Assembly (NCBI GenBank): GCA_902796695.1 | Contig: CADBQE010000079.1 | Location: 1 to 9,342 of the forward strand | Reading direction: 5' to 3' | Origin: an uncultured Lachnospiraceae bacterium | Lineage (GTDB): Bacteria; Bacillota; Clostridia; Lachnospirales; Lachnospiraceae | DNA: 9,342 nucleotides | In this document: positions 1-7,856 of the stretch, piece after piece | How the letters are laid out: each line of letters starts with the position of its first letter | Numbering within the stretch: the stretch's first letter is position 1 | The notes under the pieces: generated by a model | Seen by the model: only the letters and a program-made list of their open reading frames with translations | Databases searched by the model: none | What the model was told of the DNA's origin: nothing | Position numbers and translations under genes: made by a program

Positions 1-1
1 A

Positions 2-37
2 ACTGACGTCCGCATCCCGCTGGTGATTACTGACTGA
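2..37 (+). CDS. possible 3' end of an upstream gene
   Basis: Frame 2 is open from the window edge to a TGA at 35-37 and would read TDVRIPLVITD. The third codon positions are mostly G or C (8 of 11) and the peptide looks protein-like, so this may be the last eleven codons of a gene lying to the left. Eleven codons are far too few to be sure or to name a product, and no clear terminator follows: the hairpin at 55-76 has no T-run. Confidence 0.2.
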   Translation, partial: TDVRIPLVITD

Positions 38-86
38 TCCCAGGCCCGCCCCACAGCAGTGCGAAAAAGGACTGCTTCAGAGGATG

Positions 87-120
87 CCGCATTTGGCTGA
101 ACCGCATTTGGCTGAACCGC
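87..120 (+). repeat. 15-bp perfect tandem duplication upstream of tetR
   Basis: The unit CCGCATTTGGCTGAA occurs at 87-101 and again, identical, at 102-116, followed by the first four bases of a third copy (117-120). It sits just upstream of the presumed promoter of the TetR gene. It may be simple replication slippage or a duplicated protein-binding site; the unit is not itself palindromic. Confidence 0.7.
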
Positions 121-121
121 C

Positions 122-151
122 TTGATTTTCAGACAATTTTTATGATATGTT
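122..151 (+). promoter_or_regulatory. candidate promoter of the TetR gene
   Basis: A possible -35 TTGATT (122-127) is followed after 18 bp by an extended -10, TG-a-TATGTT (TG at 143-144, hexamer 146-151). The segment is AT-rich between GC-richer flanks. TTTTCAGA occurs twice (126-133 and 155-162) around the -10 and could be a repeated operator half-site. Each hexamer matches the consensus at only four of six positions, so the exact start is uncertain. The leader to the TTG start would be about 60 nt. Confidence 0.35.
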
Positions 152-217
152 TGTTTTTCAGAGCCGGGAAGAACCCGCTGTGAGCATCATTGCAAAGAAG
201 GAAAGGAGGAGTGAGAA

Positions 218-775
218 TTGGCAAATTTTACAAAGAAAGCAATCAAGGAAACCTTTATTACCATGCTTGAGGAGCGCCCTCTTTCCGATATCACCGTAAA
301 AGATATTGCGGAAAAATGTGAGATCAACCGTAATTCGTTTTATTATCACTACAAGGATATCCCGTCCCTCATAGAAGAGATCGTCAAGGAAGAAGCGGAG
401 CAGATCCTCGAAAAATACCCTTCGGTCTCCACAATCGTCGAATGCTTTGACGCTCTGATTGAATTCGCCTCCCATCGGAAAAAAGCGATCATGCACATCT
501 ACCGTTCCGTAAGCCGGGAAGTTTTTGAGCGGCATCTGATGATGGTCTCCGAATTCTTTGTCAGCAATTATGTCAATACGGTACTTACCGGCGAGAGCGT
601 CAATGAAACAGATAAAAAAACCGTGATCGGCTATTATAAGTGCGTCTGCTTTGGCTTGGTGCTTAACTGGCTCAGCACCGGAATGAAGGATGAATATGCG
701 CACGAAATACGCCGCATTTTTCTCTTAAAAGACCGGGCAAAAGAATTTGCGGCGCTGCTGCAGGAGCAAGTATAA
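218..775 (+). CDS. TetR/AcrR-family transcriptional regulator
   Basis: A 185-residue protein with the TetR layout: an N-terminal helix-turn-helix domain of about 50 residues (core TVKDIAEKCEINRNSFYYHY, residues 26-45) followed by an all-helical ligand/dimer domain. The N-terminal match is strong. The C-terminal half resembles the short clostridial TetR type (TetR_C_8-like), but this is a family impression. The start is a TTG at 218, chosen because AAGGAGG at 203-209 sits 8 nt upstream; no better-placed ATG exists. It probably binds DNA as a homodimer and represses the MMPL operon downstream, which is the usual role of a TetR gene next to an exporter. The ligand cannot be told. An intrinsic terminator lies 26 nt after the stop, so it is probably its own transcription unit, perhaps autoregulated. 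Confidence 0.9.
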   Translation: MANFTKKAIKETFITMLEERPLSDITVKDIAEKCEINRNSFYYHYKDIPSLIEEIVKEEAEQILEKYPSVSTIVECFDALIEFASHRKKAIMHIYRSVSREVFERHLMMVSEFFVSNYVNTVLTGESVNETDKKTVIGYYKCVCFGLVLNWLSTGMKDEYAHEIRRIFLLKDRAKEFAALLQEQV

Positions 776-801
776 CAGATCATTTCATACCGCATAATTT
801 G

Positions 802-828
802 GGCACGGAGCAGTCCGTGCCTGTTTTT
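802..828 (+). terminator. intrinsic terminator after tetR
   Basis: GGCACGGA (802-809) pairs perfectly with TCCGTGCC (814-821) around the four-base loop GCAG, and TTTTT follows at 824-828. A G-U pair can extend the stem by one. It lies between the TetR stop and the transporter gene, so the two are separable transcription units unless there is read-through. Confidence 0.85.
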
Positions 829-938
829 CGGCCAATCGAGGCTGTCTGTCTGTTTTTCAGGCATCTGTTCGTCATTAACCGTGTTCAAACGGCATTTTCA
901 CCGATAAAACAGTAAGGAAAAACAAATTTACCGGAGGA
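829..938 (+). promoter_or_regulatory. probable control region of the MMPL operon
   Basis: Because a terminator precedes it, the transporter operon needs a promoter here. No convincing -35/-10 pair is visible; TAAAAC at 905-910 is the best -10-like element. CCGT-N6-ACGG (879-892) is a small inverted repeat that could be part of a TetR operator, and CTGT is repeated three times at 842-853. The position is well argued by gene layout; the individual sites are weak. Confidence 0.35.
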
Positions 939-947
939 ATGCTGAAA

Positions 948-3047
948 ATGCGTTTTGCAAAAGCGGTAGTCAGATACCGCATCCCCATACTGATCCTGAC
1001 GGCTGTCCTGATGATTCCGTCGGTGATCGGTATGACTGCCACCCGTGTCAATTACGACATGCTGACCTATCTGCCCTCGGATAGGGAAACAGTCACAGGC
1101 CAGAATGAGCTTCTGAAAGACTTTGGCAAGGGTGCGTTTACGTTTCTGATCTTTGAAAACATGTCCGTCAGGGATGTCGCGAAGCTGAAAGAAAAGGTGG
1201 AAGCCATTGATCACGTTGACACCGTCCTGTGGTACGATTCCCTGGCTGATCTGTCCGTCCCCATGGAGCTGCTGCCGGATTCGGTCTTCCGCGAATTTAA
1301 TACCGGCCACTCTACGATGATGGCCGTGTTCTTTGACGCGGGAACATCGGACGACCTGACAATGAATGCCGTGGAGCAGATCCGGGCTGTCTGCGGAAAG
1401 CAGTGCTTTGTTTCCGGAATGACGGCTCTTGTGGTGGATCTTCGTGATCTGTGCGAAAAAGAAGAGCCGATCTATGTCGGGCTCGCCGTGCTTCTTGCCT
1501 GCGTTGCCATGACCGTCTTCCTTGACAGCTGGCTCATCCCGGTTGTCCTTCTCGTCTCGATCGGTGCCATGATCCTTCTCAACCTCGGAACCAATATCTT
1601 CCTCGGAGAGATCTCTTACATAACCAAGGCGCTTTCCGCCGTTCTTCAGCTTGCCGTGACCATGGACTATTCCATCTTCCTCTGGCACAGCTACAATGAA
1701 CAGCGGGAAAAGTATGCCGGCAAAGAAGAAGCCATGGCGGTCGCTGTCAAAGAAACATTTACCAGTGTGGTCGGAAGCTCCGTTACCACGATTGCCGGAT
1801 TTGCAGCGCTCTGCTTTATGAGCTTCACTTTGGGCCGGGACCTCGGCATTGTCATGGCAAAAGGCGTCCTTCTGGGCGTCATCGGATGTGTAACGGTGCT
1901 GCCGTCCCTGATCCTTGTCCTGGATAAACCGCTTCAGAAAACGAAGCACCGCCCTGTCATCCCGCCTGCGGGAAAATTTGCAGAAGGAATTATAAAGGCT
2001 TTTCCGGTGTTCCTCATTGTATTCGCCGCTCTTGTCGCCCCTGCCTATTTCGGATATCAGAAAGCAAACAGCGAAGTGTATTACGATATGGGAGAATGTC
2101 TGCCTGAGGATATGAACTATGTGATATCCAACTCCAAGCTCCGCGAAGACTTCAATATCGCTTCCACTCATATGATCCTTACCGACAGCAGGCTCCCCGC
2201 AAAATCGATCAGGAATATGACGGCCGAGATGGAAAAAGTTGACGGCGTCAAATATGTCCTGGGGCTCGAATCGGTCATCGGCTCCCGCGTGCCGGAAGAA
2301 ATTCTGCCCGACAGCGTCAGATCCGTCCTCCAAAGCGATCGCTGGGAACTGCTGCTGATCAATTCCGAATACAGAGCGGCCAGTGATGAAGTAAAGCAGC
2401 AGATCGACAGTCTTAACACCATCCTGAAAAAGTATGACGCAAACGGAATGCTGATCGGGGAAGCCCCCTGCATGAAGGACATGATCGAGGTCACCGGGCA
2501 CGATTTTGCCGTTGTCACCGCCGTTTCGGTCATTGCGATCTTCCTCATCATTCTGATTGTGGAAAAGAGCATTTCGCTTCCTTTTATCCTGATCGCGGTC
2601 ATTGAAGTCGGGATCTTCATCAATCTGGGACTGCCGCATTATCTCGGACAGAGCATGGCGTTCATCACGCCGATCTGCATCAGTACGATCCAGCTCGGTG
2701 CTACTGTCGACTATGCGATCCTGATGACGACCCGGTATAAATCCGGGCGGATTGGCGGAAAAGACAAGAAAACCGCTGTATGGACGGCGCTGTATACTTC
2801 GATCCCGTCCGTCATCGTTTCCGGGATGGGGCTGTTTGCGGCGACCTTCGGCGTTGCGCTGTACTCGGAAATTGAAATCATCAGCTCGATGTGCATGCTG
2901 ATGGCACGGGGAGCCGTGATCAGCATGCTGTTAGTCATCTTCGTTCTGCCTGCCATGTTTATGCTGTTTGACAAGATCATCTGCAAAACTACGCTGGGCA
3001 TGACAGCAATCACAGAAAAGAAACAGGAGGTTTCAGTTCATGAATAA
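948..3047 (+). CDS. MMPL-family RND transporter (first paralogue)
   Basis: A 699-residue polytopic membrane protein of the MMPL branch of the RND superfamily, which uses the proton gradient to export lipids or other hydrophobic compounds. The fold is visible as two repeats. Membrane segment 1 is near residues 10-29, followed by an extracytoplasmic domain to about 175 and a five-segment bundle to about 325; segment 7 is near 353-369, followed by a second outer domain to about 518 and a final five-segment bundle. Asp-Tyr pairs lie in both bundles (D240-Y241 in VTMDYSIFL; D588-Y589 in GATVDYAIL), at the place of the proton-relay pairs known from MmpL3. An ATG at 939 lies only 1 nt after GGAGG (933-937), so the ATG at 948, 10 nt downstream, is preferred. 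The loop motif LDKPLQKTKHRP after the first bundle recurs in the second transporter of this window. Its stop overlaps the next gene by 8 nt. The substrate is unknown. Confidence 0.92.
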   Translation: MRFAKAVVRYRIPILILTAVLMIPSVIGMTATRVNYDMLTYLPSDRETVTGQNELLKDFGKGAFTFLIFENMSVRDVAKLKEKVEAIDHVDTVLWYDSLADLSVPMELLPDSVFREFNTGHSTMMAVFFDAGTSDDLTMNAVEQIRAVCGKQCFVSGMTALVVDLRDLCEKEEPIYVGLAVLLACVAMTVFLDSWLIPVVLLVSIGAMILLNLGTNIFLGEISYITKALSAVLQLAVTMDYSIFLWHSYNEQREKYAGKEEAMAVAVKETFTSVVGSSVTTIAGFAALCFMSFTLGRDLGIVMAKGVLLGVIGCVTVLPSLILVLDKPLQKTKHRPVIPPAGKFAEGIIKAFPVFLIVFAALVAPAYFGYQKANSEVYYDMGECLPEDMNYVISNSKLREDFNIASTHMILTDSRLPAKSIRNMTAEMEKVDGVKYVLGLESVIGSRVPEEILPDSVRSVLQSDRWELLLINSEYRAASDEVKQQIDSLNTILKKYDANGMLIGEAPCMKDMIEVTGHDFAVVTAVSVIAIFLIILIVEKSISLPFILIAVIEVGIFINLGLPHYLGQSMAFITPICISTIQLGATVDYAILMTTRYKSGRIGGKDKKTAVWTALYTSIPSVIVSGMGLFAATFGVALYSEIEIISSMCMLMARGAVISMLLVIFVLPAMFMLFDKIICKTTLGMTAITEKKQEVSVHE

Positions 3048-5247
3048 AGTATCCGTAAAAATAACCGCATTTGTCCTGTGCGCCGTTTTATGCCTTTCGT
3101 GCTTTGCTTCCGCATCCGCGGGGCCGGCCGATAAAAGCGAGGAGCCGCAGAAGGAACTTCCTGCGGTCTCTGCCGGGAGCGGGGACGCAGAAATCAGGAA
3201 AGATGAAACCGTCTACGTCCTGGCCGGGGCTGACGGCAGCGTTCAGAAAATCATTGTCAGCGACTGGATCAAAAATGCCCCGGGCGCTGCTTTCGTCACC
3301 GATTTCACGGGACTTGCCGATGTCACAAATGTCAAAGGCGATGAGACCTGTACGATCACCGGAGAGACGGCGGTCTGGAATGCCGGGGGCAGCGATATTT
3401 ACTATCAGGGCCATATCGAGAAAGAACTGCCCGTAGGGCTGACCGTCACCTTTAAGCTTGACGGCCAGACAGTATCTGCCGAAGAAATAGCAGGCAAAAG
3501 CGGCCGGGTGACCATCCGCTTTGATTATGAAAACAGACAATACGAAACCGTAAAAATAAACGGGAAAGACGAAAAGATCTATGTTCCGTTTGTGATGCTG
3601 ACCGGCATGCTTCTGGACAATGACTGCTTCCGGAATATAGAAGTCTCAAACGGCAAGCTCCTGAACGACGGAGACCGCACGGCAGTCCTGGGACTTGCCC
3701 TTCCCGGATTGCAGGAAAGCCTGGGGATCGCCAAGGACAAACTCGATATTCCCGATTATGTGGAAATCACGGCGGATGCCGTTGACTTCCGCCTCGGAAT
3801 GACGGTTACCGTTGCCGTCAACGAGTTCTTCAGTCATCTTGATGCCTCAAAGCTGGATTCTGCGGACGGTCTGGCCGGCTCTGTCGATGAGCTGAGCGAC
3901 GGAATGAACCGGCTTCTGGACGGTTCCTCCGCGCTTTACGACGGACTCTGCACTCTGCTTGAAAAATCCGACGGACTGGCTGAGGGGATCGGACAGCTGG
4001 CCGACGGAGCATCGGCGCTCCGGGACGGGGCGTCGGCGGCTGACGACGGTGCCGCCCAGCTGAAGACAGGCGCGTCGGAATTATCAGGCGGTCTGAACAC
4101 TTTAAGAGACAGCAATGCGTCACTGAACGGCGGAGCCGCGCAAGTATTTGACACTTTGCTTTCCACGGCGGAAACACAGATCAAAGCCCGCGGCATTTCC
4201 GTTCCGGCCCTTACTATAGAAAACTACGCTCAGGTACTTGACGGTATCATTGCTTCTCTCGATGAAACATCGGTTTATGAGCAGGCACTGGCGCAGGTCA
4301 CGGCCGCTGTTGAAGAAAACAGGCCTCTGATCATCGAAAAGGTTACCGCTGCCGTCCGGGAACAGGCAGAAGCTCAGGTTACGTCCGCCGTGCAGGAGCA
4401 GGTATCGGCCGGGGTTGTTTCCGCGGTGCAGGAACAGGTTTCCGATCAGGTCATTGCCGAAGCCACCGGCATGAGCCGATCCGATTATGAAGCAGCCGTT
4501 TCCGCCGGGAAGATCCCTCAGAAAACCCAAAAAGCCATTTCTGCCGCGATCGATGCGCAGATGAAGAGCGATGACGTTCAGGCGCTGATTAAGGCCAATA
4601 CCGCCGCCAAAATGGCAAGCGACGAGATCAAAGCCGTCATCAGGGAAAACACCGATGCCCAGATGCAGACCGACGCTGTTGCGCAGACGATTTCCGAAAA
4701 TGTGGAACAGCAGATCGGGCAGGCGATCTCCGAAGCCATGGCGTCCGATGAAGTGCAGGAAAAACTGGCGGCCGCTTCTGAAGGAGCAAAGCAGCTGATT
4801 GCCCTGAAAGCTTCTCTGGACAGTTACAATACCTTCTACCGGGGTCTTTTAACCTACACAGACGGCGTCTCTTCCGCCGCTGACGGGGCTGCCGCCCTTG
4901 CTTCCGGAATCTCCGATCTGAAGGACGGCACGGCTCAGCTTAAAACCGGTACGGCTTCCCTTTACGACGGCATTCTGCAGATCAAAGACGGTATGCCCGC
5001 CCTGACGGACGGCGTAACGCAGCTGAAAGACGGTGCCATGCAATTGAATGAGGGACTGCAGAAGCTCAATGAAGAAGGGATCCGGAAGATCATCGATCTG
5101 GTGGAAGGCGATCTGAGCAGCCTGACGGCCCGCCTGAAGGCAACGATCGGCGTGTCCGGGCATTACATCAATTATTCCGGCATCAGCCCTGATATGAGCG
5201 GACAGGTCAAGTTCATCTATCGTACGGACGAAATCAGTTCCAAATAA
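3040..5247 (+). CDS. secreted LxxG heptad-repeat coiled-coil protein, MMPL partner
   Basis: A 735-residue exported protein. Residues 1-27 form a signal peptide (short basic start, hydrophobic core, probable cleavage after ASA); there is no good lipobox. Residues 45-265 are a non-repetitive, beta-like region. Residues 268-367 carry repeats of the LxDG/LxxG heptad type (LADGASALRDGA), 414-590 are a helical Ala/Gln/Glu-rich stretch with internal repeats (AVQEQV, then four MxxDxVQ/MxSDEIK-like units), and 606-676 are a second LxxG block. The repeat type matches that of YhgE/Pip-like proteins, but the C-terminal membrane segments usual there are absent: the last 60 residues are polar. AGGAGG (3025-3030) lies 9 nt before the ATG, which overlaps the transporter stop, so the two are translationally coupled. 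An extracytoplasmic partner or adaptor for the MMPL exporter is inferred from context; the biochemical role is unknown. Confidence 0.75.
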   Translation: MNKVSVKITAFVLCAVLCLSCFASASAGPADKSEEPQKELPAVSAGSGDAEIRKDETVYVLAGADGSVQKIIVSDWIKNAPGAAFVTDFTGLADVTNVKGDETCTITGETAVWNAGGSDIYYQGHIEKELPVGLTVTFKLDGQTVSAEEIAGKSGRVTIRFDYENRQYETVKINGKDEKIYVPFVMLTGMLLDNDCFRNIEVSNGKLLNDGDRTAVLGLALPGLQESLGIAKDKLDIPDYVEITADAVDFRLGMTVTVAVNEFFSHLDASKLDSADGLAGSVDELSDGMNRLLDGSSALYDGLCTLLEKSDGLAEGIGQLADGASALRDGASAADDGAAQLKTGASELSGGLNTLRDSNASLNGGAAQVFDTLLSTAETQIKARGISVPALTIENYAQVLDGIIASLDETSVYEQALAQVTAAVEENRPLIIEKVTAAVREQAEAQVTSAVQEQVSAGVVSAVQEQVSDQVIAEATGMSRSDYEAAVSAGKIPQKTQKAISAAIDAQMKSDDVQALIKANTAAKMASDEIKAVIRENTDAQMQTDAVAQTISENVEQQIGQAISEAMASDEVQEKLAAASEGAKQLIALKASLDSYNTFYRGLLTYTDGVSSAADGAAALASGISDLKDGTAQLKTGTASLYDGILQIKDGMPALTDGVTQLKDGAMQLNEGLQKLNEEGIRKIIDLVEGDLSSLTARLKATIGVSGHYINYSGISPDMSGQVKFIYRTDEISSK

Positions 5248-5252
5248 AAAGC

Positions 5253-5276
5253 GCGGCGGGGATCTCTCCCCGCCGC
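5253..5276. terminator. bidirectional intrinsic terminator between convergent genes
   Basis: GCGGCGGGGA (5253-5262) pairs perfectly with TCCCCGCCGC (5267-5276) around the loop TCTC. On the + strand TTTATTT follows (5279-5285); on the - strand the stem is followed by TTTTTATTT (5250 down to 5242). It therefore can stop transcripts from both the MMPL/coiled-coil operon and the convergent second MMPL gene, whose stop codon begins only 4 nt away. Confidence 0.9.
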
Positions 5277-5279
5277 CGT

Positions 5280-7454
5280 TTATTTCCGGATGATCCGGTC
5301 CCCGCTGATCAAAAGCGCCGGCAGCAGCGTCAGCACCAGCAGGACGGATACGAACGCGCCGCGGGAAACCAGCAGACCGATATCCGAAATATAGAACACG
5401 CTGCAGCGGATGCCGATCAGGAAGCCGGCCACCACCAGGATCACGCCGGACGTCAGGATCGTGGGCAGGGACTTCCGCATGCCCTCCTTCAGCGCTTCCG
5501 GCGCGTCCTTCTTCCCCGCGCTCCTGAGCCGCCGGTACTGGTCGCCCAGCAGAATGCCGTAATCGATCGTAGCCCCCATCTGGATGGACAGGCAGATCAG
5601 ATACGAGATAAAGAAGATCGGCTGCCCGATCAGCTTCGAGATCCCCATGGTGATCCAGATCGCGCCCTCGATGGTAAAGACCAGCAGCAGCGGCAGTCCG
5701 AACGACCGGAACGAGACCGTCACGATCAGCCAGATCGCAAACAGCGTGATCAGATTGACCCGGATCAGGTCCCCCCGGAACGCGTGCGCGATATCATAAT
5801 TGGACATGGCAAAGCCCGTCACATAATACTCTTCCCCGTAGACGGAGGACGCCGCCGCCAGAATCTTCTCCACGTACTCCGCGGAGTCCGGATCCGCCGC
5901 CGAAAAGCGGACTTCCGCCAGCAGGCGGTCGTGCTCAGGCCCGATAAAGGCTTCCCGCGCCGTCTGCCAGAGTTCCTGCATTTCCCGGACCTCGGCATTT
6001 CCTTCCGCCAGCGCGGATGCGGCTTCCAGCAGCCGGTCACCCCGGACCGAATCCCCGAAGCCTTCCATCAGGAAAAACAGCCGCACCGCGAGCACGTTCT
6101 GCCCGGTCAGCTGCGCCACGTCCTCGGGCGTGTAATGCTGCAGCGCCGCTTTTCCGGTGGTCACCAGGGAAGAAATATCGGAAACGGCCGGTCCGCCGTC
6201 CCGCATCTTAATGCTCTGCAGCTTTTCAACCAGCTCGCGCTGCCGCGCGTAATCCGCGTCTTCTTCGCCGCCCGGCACCAGCAGGACCAGCGGGTTCGAG
6301 GTGCCGAAGCGCGCCGCCACCGCCGCGGATTCGCTGTCCGCCCGCGACTCTCCGCCCACAAAACTATAAGTATTCCGGCTGTTCAGATACAGACCGCCCA
6401 GCACCAGCAGGATCAGCACCACGGCCGCCGGCTTCCGCACCCGCACGATCAGCGCGGCCAGGTGCTCGCCGCCAAAGCGCAGCGGCTTGTGTCTGGTCCG
6501 CTGCAGCGGCCGCTCCAGCAGCAGGATCACCGCCGGCATGAACAGGAACACGCCCAGCAGGCTGCAGAGGATCCCCTTGGACAGCACCATGCCGATATCG
6601 AACCCGATCGTGAAGGACATAAACAGCAGCGACAGCAGCCCCACAACGGTCGTGAGCGCGCTGGACGTGATCCGCATGAAGCACTCCGCCAGCGCCTCCG
6701 TCATGGCTTCCTTCGCGTCCAGCCCGCTGTCGCGATATCCGTTGTACGTATGCAGCAGCATGATGGCATAGTCGATCGAAAGCGCCAGCTGCAGGATCGC
6801 GCTGACGGCAAAGGTGATATACGAAACATCGGGGAAAATGAAATTGGTCCCAATATTGATCACAATGGAAACGGCCAGCACGAGCAGGATCGCCGGCGGC
6901 TCCAGCCAGGCATGGGACGTGACCAGAAGCATCAACAGCACCACGATCACCGCGATCAGCAGCACCTCCGGGATCTCCCGCGCCACACTGTTCTGCACGT
7001 CCAGCTGGTCCGCCGCGGAACCGCCCACATAGTACGTCCCCGCCTGCGGGAACATGCCGCGCAGCCGCTCCACCATTCCGACCGCGCCCCCGCCGCTGAG
7101 CGTTACGGTGACCAGCTGCCGCAGGGTTCCGTCCGCATCCTTCACGTCTTTTGCCGGATCATGCACCGCCAGCAGCACTTCGGGCAGTTCGTTCAGCTGC
7201 GCGACGTATTCCGCCAGCGCATAGCCCTCCTGATCCGCAAACATGATCCGCAGCTGCTCGGAGGAGCCGAACTCCTCGTTCATGACGCGCAGCGCGCGCT
7301 TGGTCATGGTATCATCCGCCAGATATTTCGTCAGGTCGTAATTGATCTTTGTGCGGCCGACGGACAGCGCGGCGAACACCGCGGCCGCCAGCGTCAGCGC
7401 CAGCAGAAAATAACGGGCCCGCACAATCGTCCGGGCCAAAGTCATTTTATTCAT
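5280..7454 (-). CDS. MMPL-family RND transporter (second, GC-rich paralogue)
   Basis: A 724-residue protein with the same two-repeat MMPL/RND layout as the transporter at 948-3047. Membrane segment 1 is near residues 13-33, an outer domain runs to about 158, a bundle to about 315, segment 7 lies near 335-355, a second outer domain runs to about 560, and the last bundle reaches the C-terminus. Asp-Tyr pairs are present in both halves (D228-Y229 in LSIDYAIML; D631-Y632 in GATIDYGIL). The loop LERPLQRTRHKP mirrors the first transporter, so they are paralogues of one subfamily. The ATG at 7454 has only a weak purine-rich site (GGAAGAAAGAAG) upstream; an alternative ATG lies three codons in. Codon third positions are strongly G/C, unlike the neighbours: hand counts give 42 of 60 G+C at 6241-6300 against 28 of 60 at 2401-2460. 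No TetR gene or coiled-coil partner is next to it. It is probably transcribed from the promoter at 7857-7885. The substrate is unknown. Confidence 0.92.
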   Translation of the reverse strand: MNKMTLARTIVRARYFLLALTLAAAVFAALSVGRTKINYDLTKYLADDTMTKRALRVMNEEFGSSEQLRIMFADQEGYALAEYVAQLNELPEVLLAVHDPAKDVKDADGTLRQLVTVTLSGGGAVGMVERLRGMFPQAGTYYVGGSAADQLDVQNSVAREIPEVLLIAVIVVLLMLLVTSHAWLEPPAILLVLAVSIVINIGTNFIFPDVSYITFAVSAILQLALSIDYAIMLLHTYNGYRDSGLDAKEAMTEALAECFMRITSSALTTVVGLLSLLFMSFTIGFDIGMVLSKGILCSLLGVFLFMPAVILLLERPLQRTRHKPLRFGGEHLAALIVRVRKPAAVVLILLVLGGLYLNSRNTYSFVGGESRADSESAAVAARFGTSNPLVLLVPGGEEDADYARQRELVEKLQSIKMRDGGPAVSDISSLVTTGKAALQHYTPEDVAQLTGQNVLAVRLFFLMEGFGDSVRGDRLLEAASALAEGNAEVREMQELWQTAREAFIGPEHDRLLAEVRFSAADPDSAEYVEKILAAASSVYGEEYYVTGFAMSNYDIAHAFRGDLIRVNLITLFAIWLIVTVSFRSFGLPLLLVFTIEGAIWITMGISKLIGQPIFFISYLICLSIQMGATIDYGILLGDQYRRLRSAGKKDAPEALKEGMRKSLPTILTSGVILVVAGFLIGIRCSVFYISDIGLLVSRGAFVSVLLVLTLLPALLISGDRIIRK

Positions 7455-7475
7455 ATTTCTTCTTTCTTCCGCCGC

Positions 7476-7801
7476 CTACGCGATATCCGTAAGCCGCAGA
7501 TTTCTGACCGGCTTCAGCGCCAGTTTATTGATGATAAAAGCATACAGTGGCCTGTTCCATGCTTTTCAGAATGGTCAGCCCCACCCAGCTGCCCAGCACC
7601 AGGCCCGCCGCCACAACAAGCAGCGTAACGCCCGGAAGGAACGCCAGCTGCGAACCGACGCCCTCGATAAAAAACATCTGGTTCGCATTCAGCACGACCG
7701 TCTGCAGCGCGGTAAAGCCCAGCAGGATCCCCAGCAGCATGCCGATCAAAGCCGCCAGACAGCCGAAGCACAGATACATCTTTGGTATAGGTTTTCTTCA
7801 T
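7476..7801 (-). pseudogene. decayed membrane protein, probably an FtsX-like permease fragment
   Basis: Three frames must be joined to read through this stretch. From the ATG at 7801 comes MKKTYTK. A +1 shift then gives an open frame (7779-7525) with two membrane segments and the pieces LAALIGMLLGILLGF and VVLNANQMFF. A further +1 shift near 7510-7545 gives a basic tail ending NKLALKPVRNLRLTDIA at TAG 7476-7478. The hydrophobic core with its Gly-rich helix and N-A-x-x-M segment resembles the middle module of large clostridial FtsX-like ABC permeases, but is far too short for one and has no ATPase gene nearby. I infer an internally deleted and frameshifted relic. The alternative is a genuine 84-residue two-segment membrane protein (7525-7779), but it has no ribosome binding site. 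It lies 21 nt before the second MMPL gene and shares its high GC. Confidence 0.45.
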
Positions 7802-7856
7802 GACTTCGGTTCCGGCTGCAGCGCGGACGGGTTGGGCGAGGGATTATTCCGGGGAT

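Noticed and set aside
55..76. Hairpin AGCAGT-N10-ACTGCT as a terminator
   Set aside because: The loop is long, the stem is six pairs and no T-run follows on either side.
885..2639. 584-codon open frame on the - strand opposite the first MMPL gene
   Set aside because: It mirrors the real gene's codon periodicity; its product is His/Asp/Arg-rich without any recognisable domain, and the + strand frame is a clear transporter.
4120..4530. 136-codon - strand frame inside the coiled-coil gene
   Set aside because: Shadow of a repetitive Ala/Gln-rich coding sequence with no start signal of its own.
5784..7628. 614-codon open frame on the + strand opposite the second MMPL gene
   Set aside because: Antisense frames stay open in GC-rich genes; the product is a low-complexity His/Arg/Gln-rich string, and the - strand gene is unambiguous.
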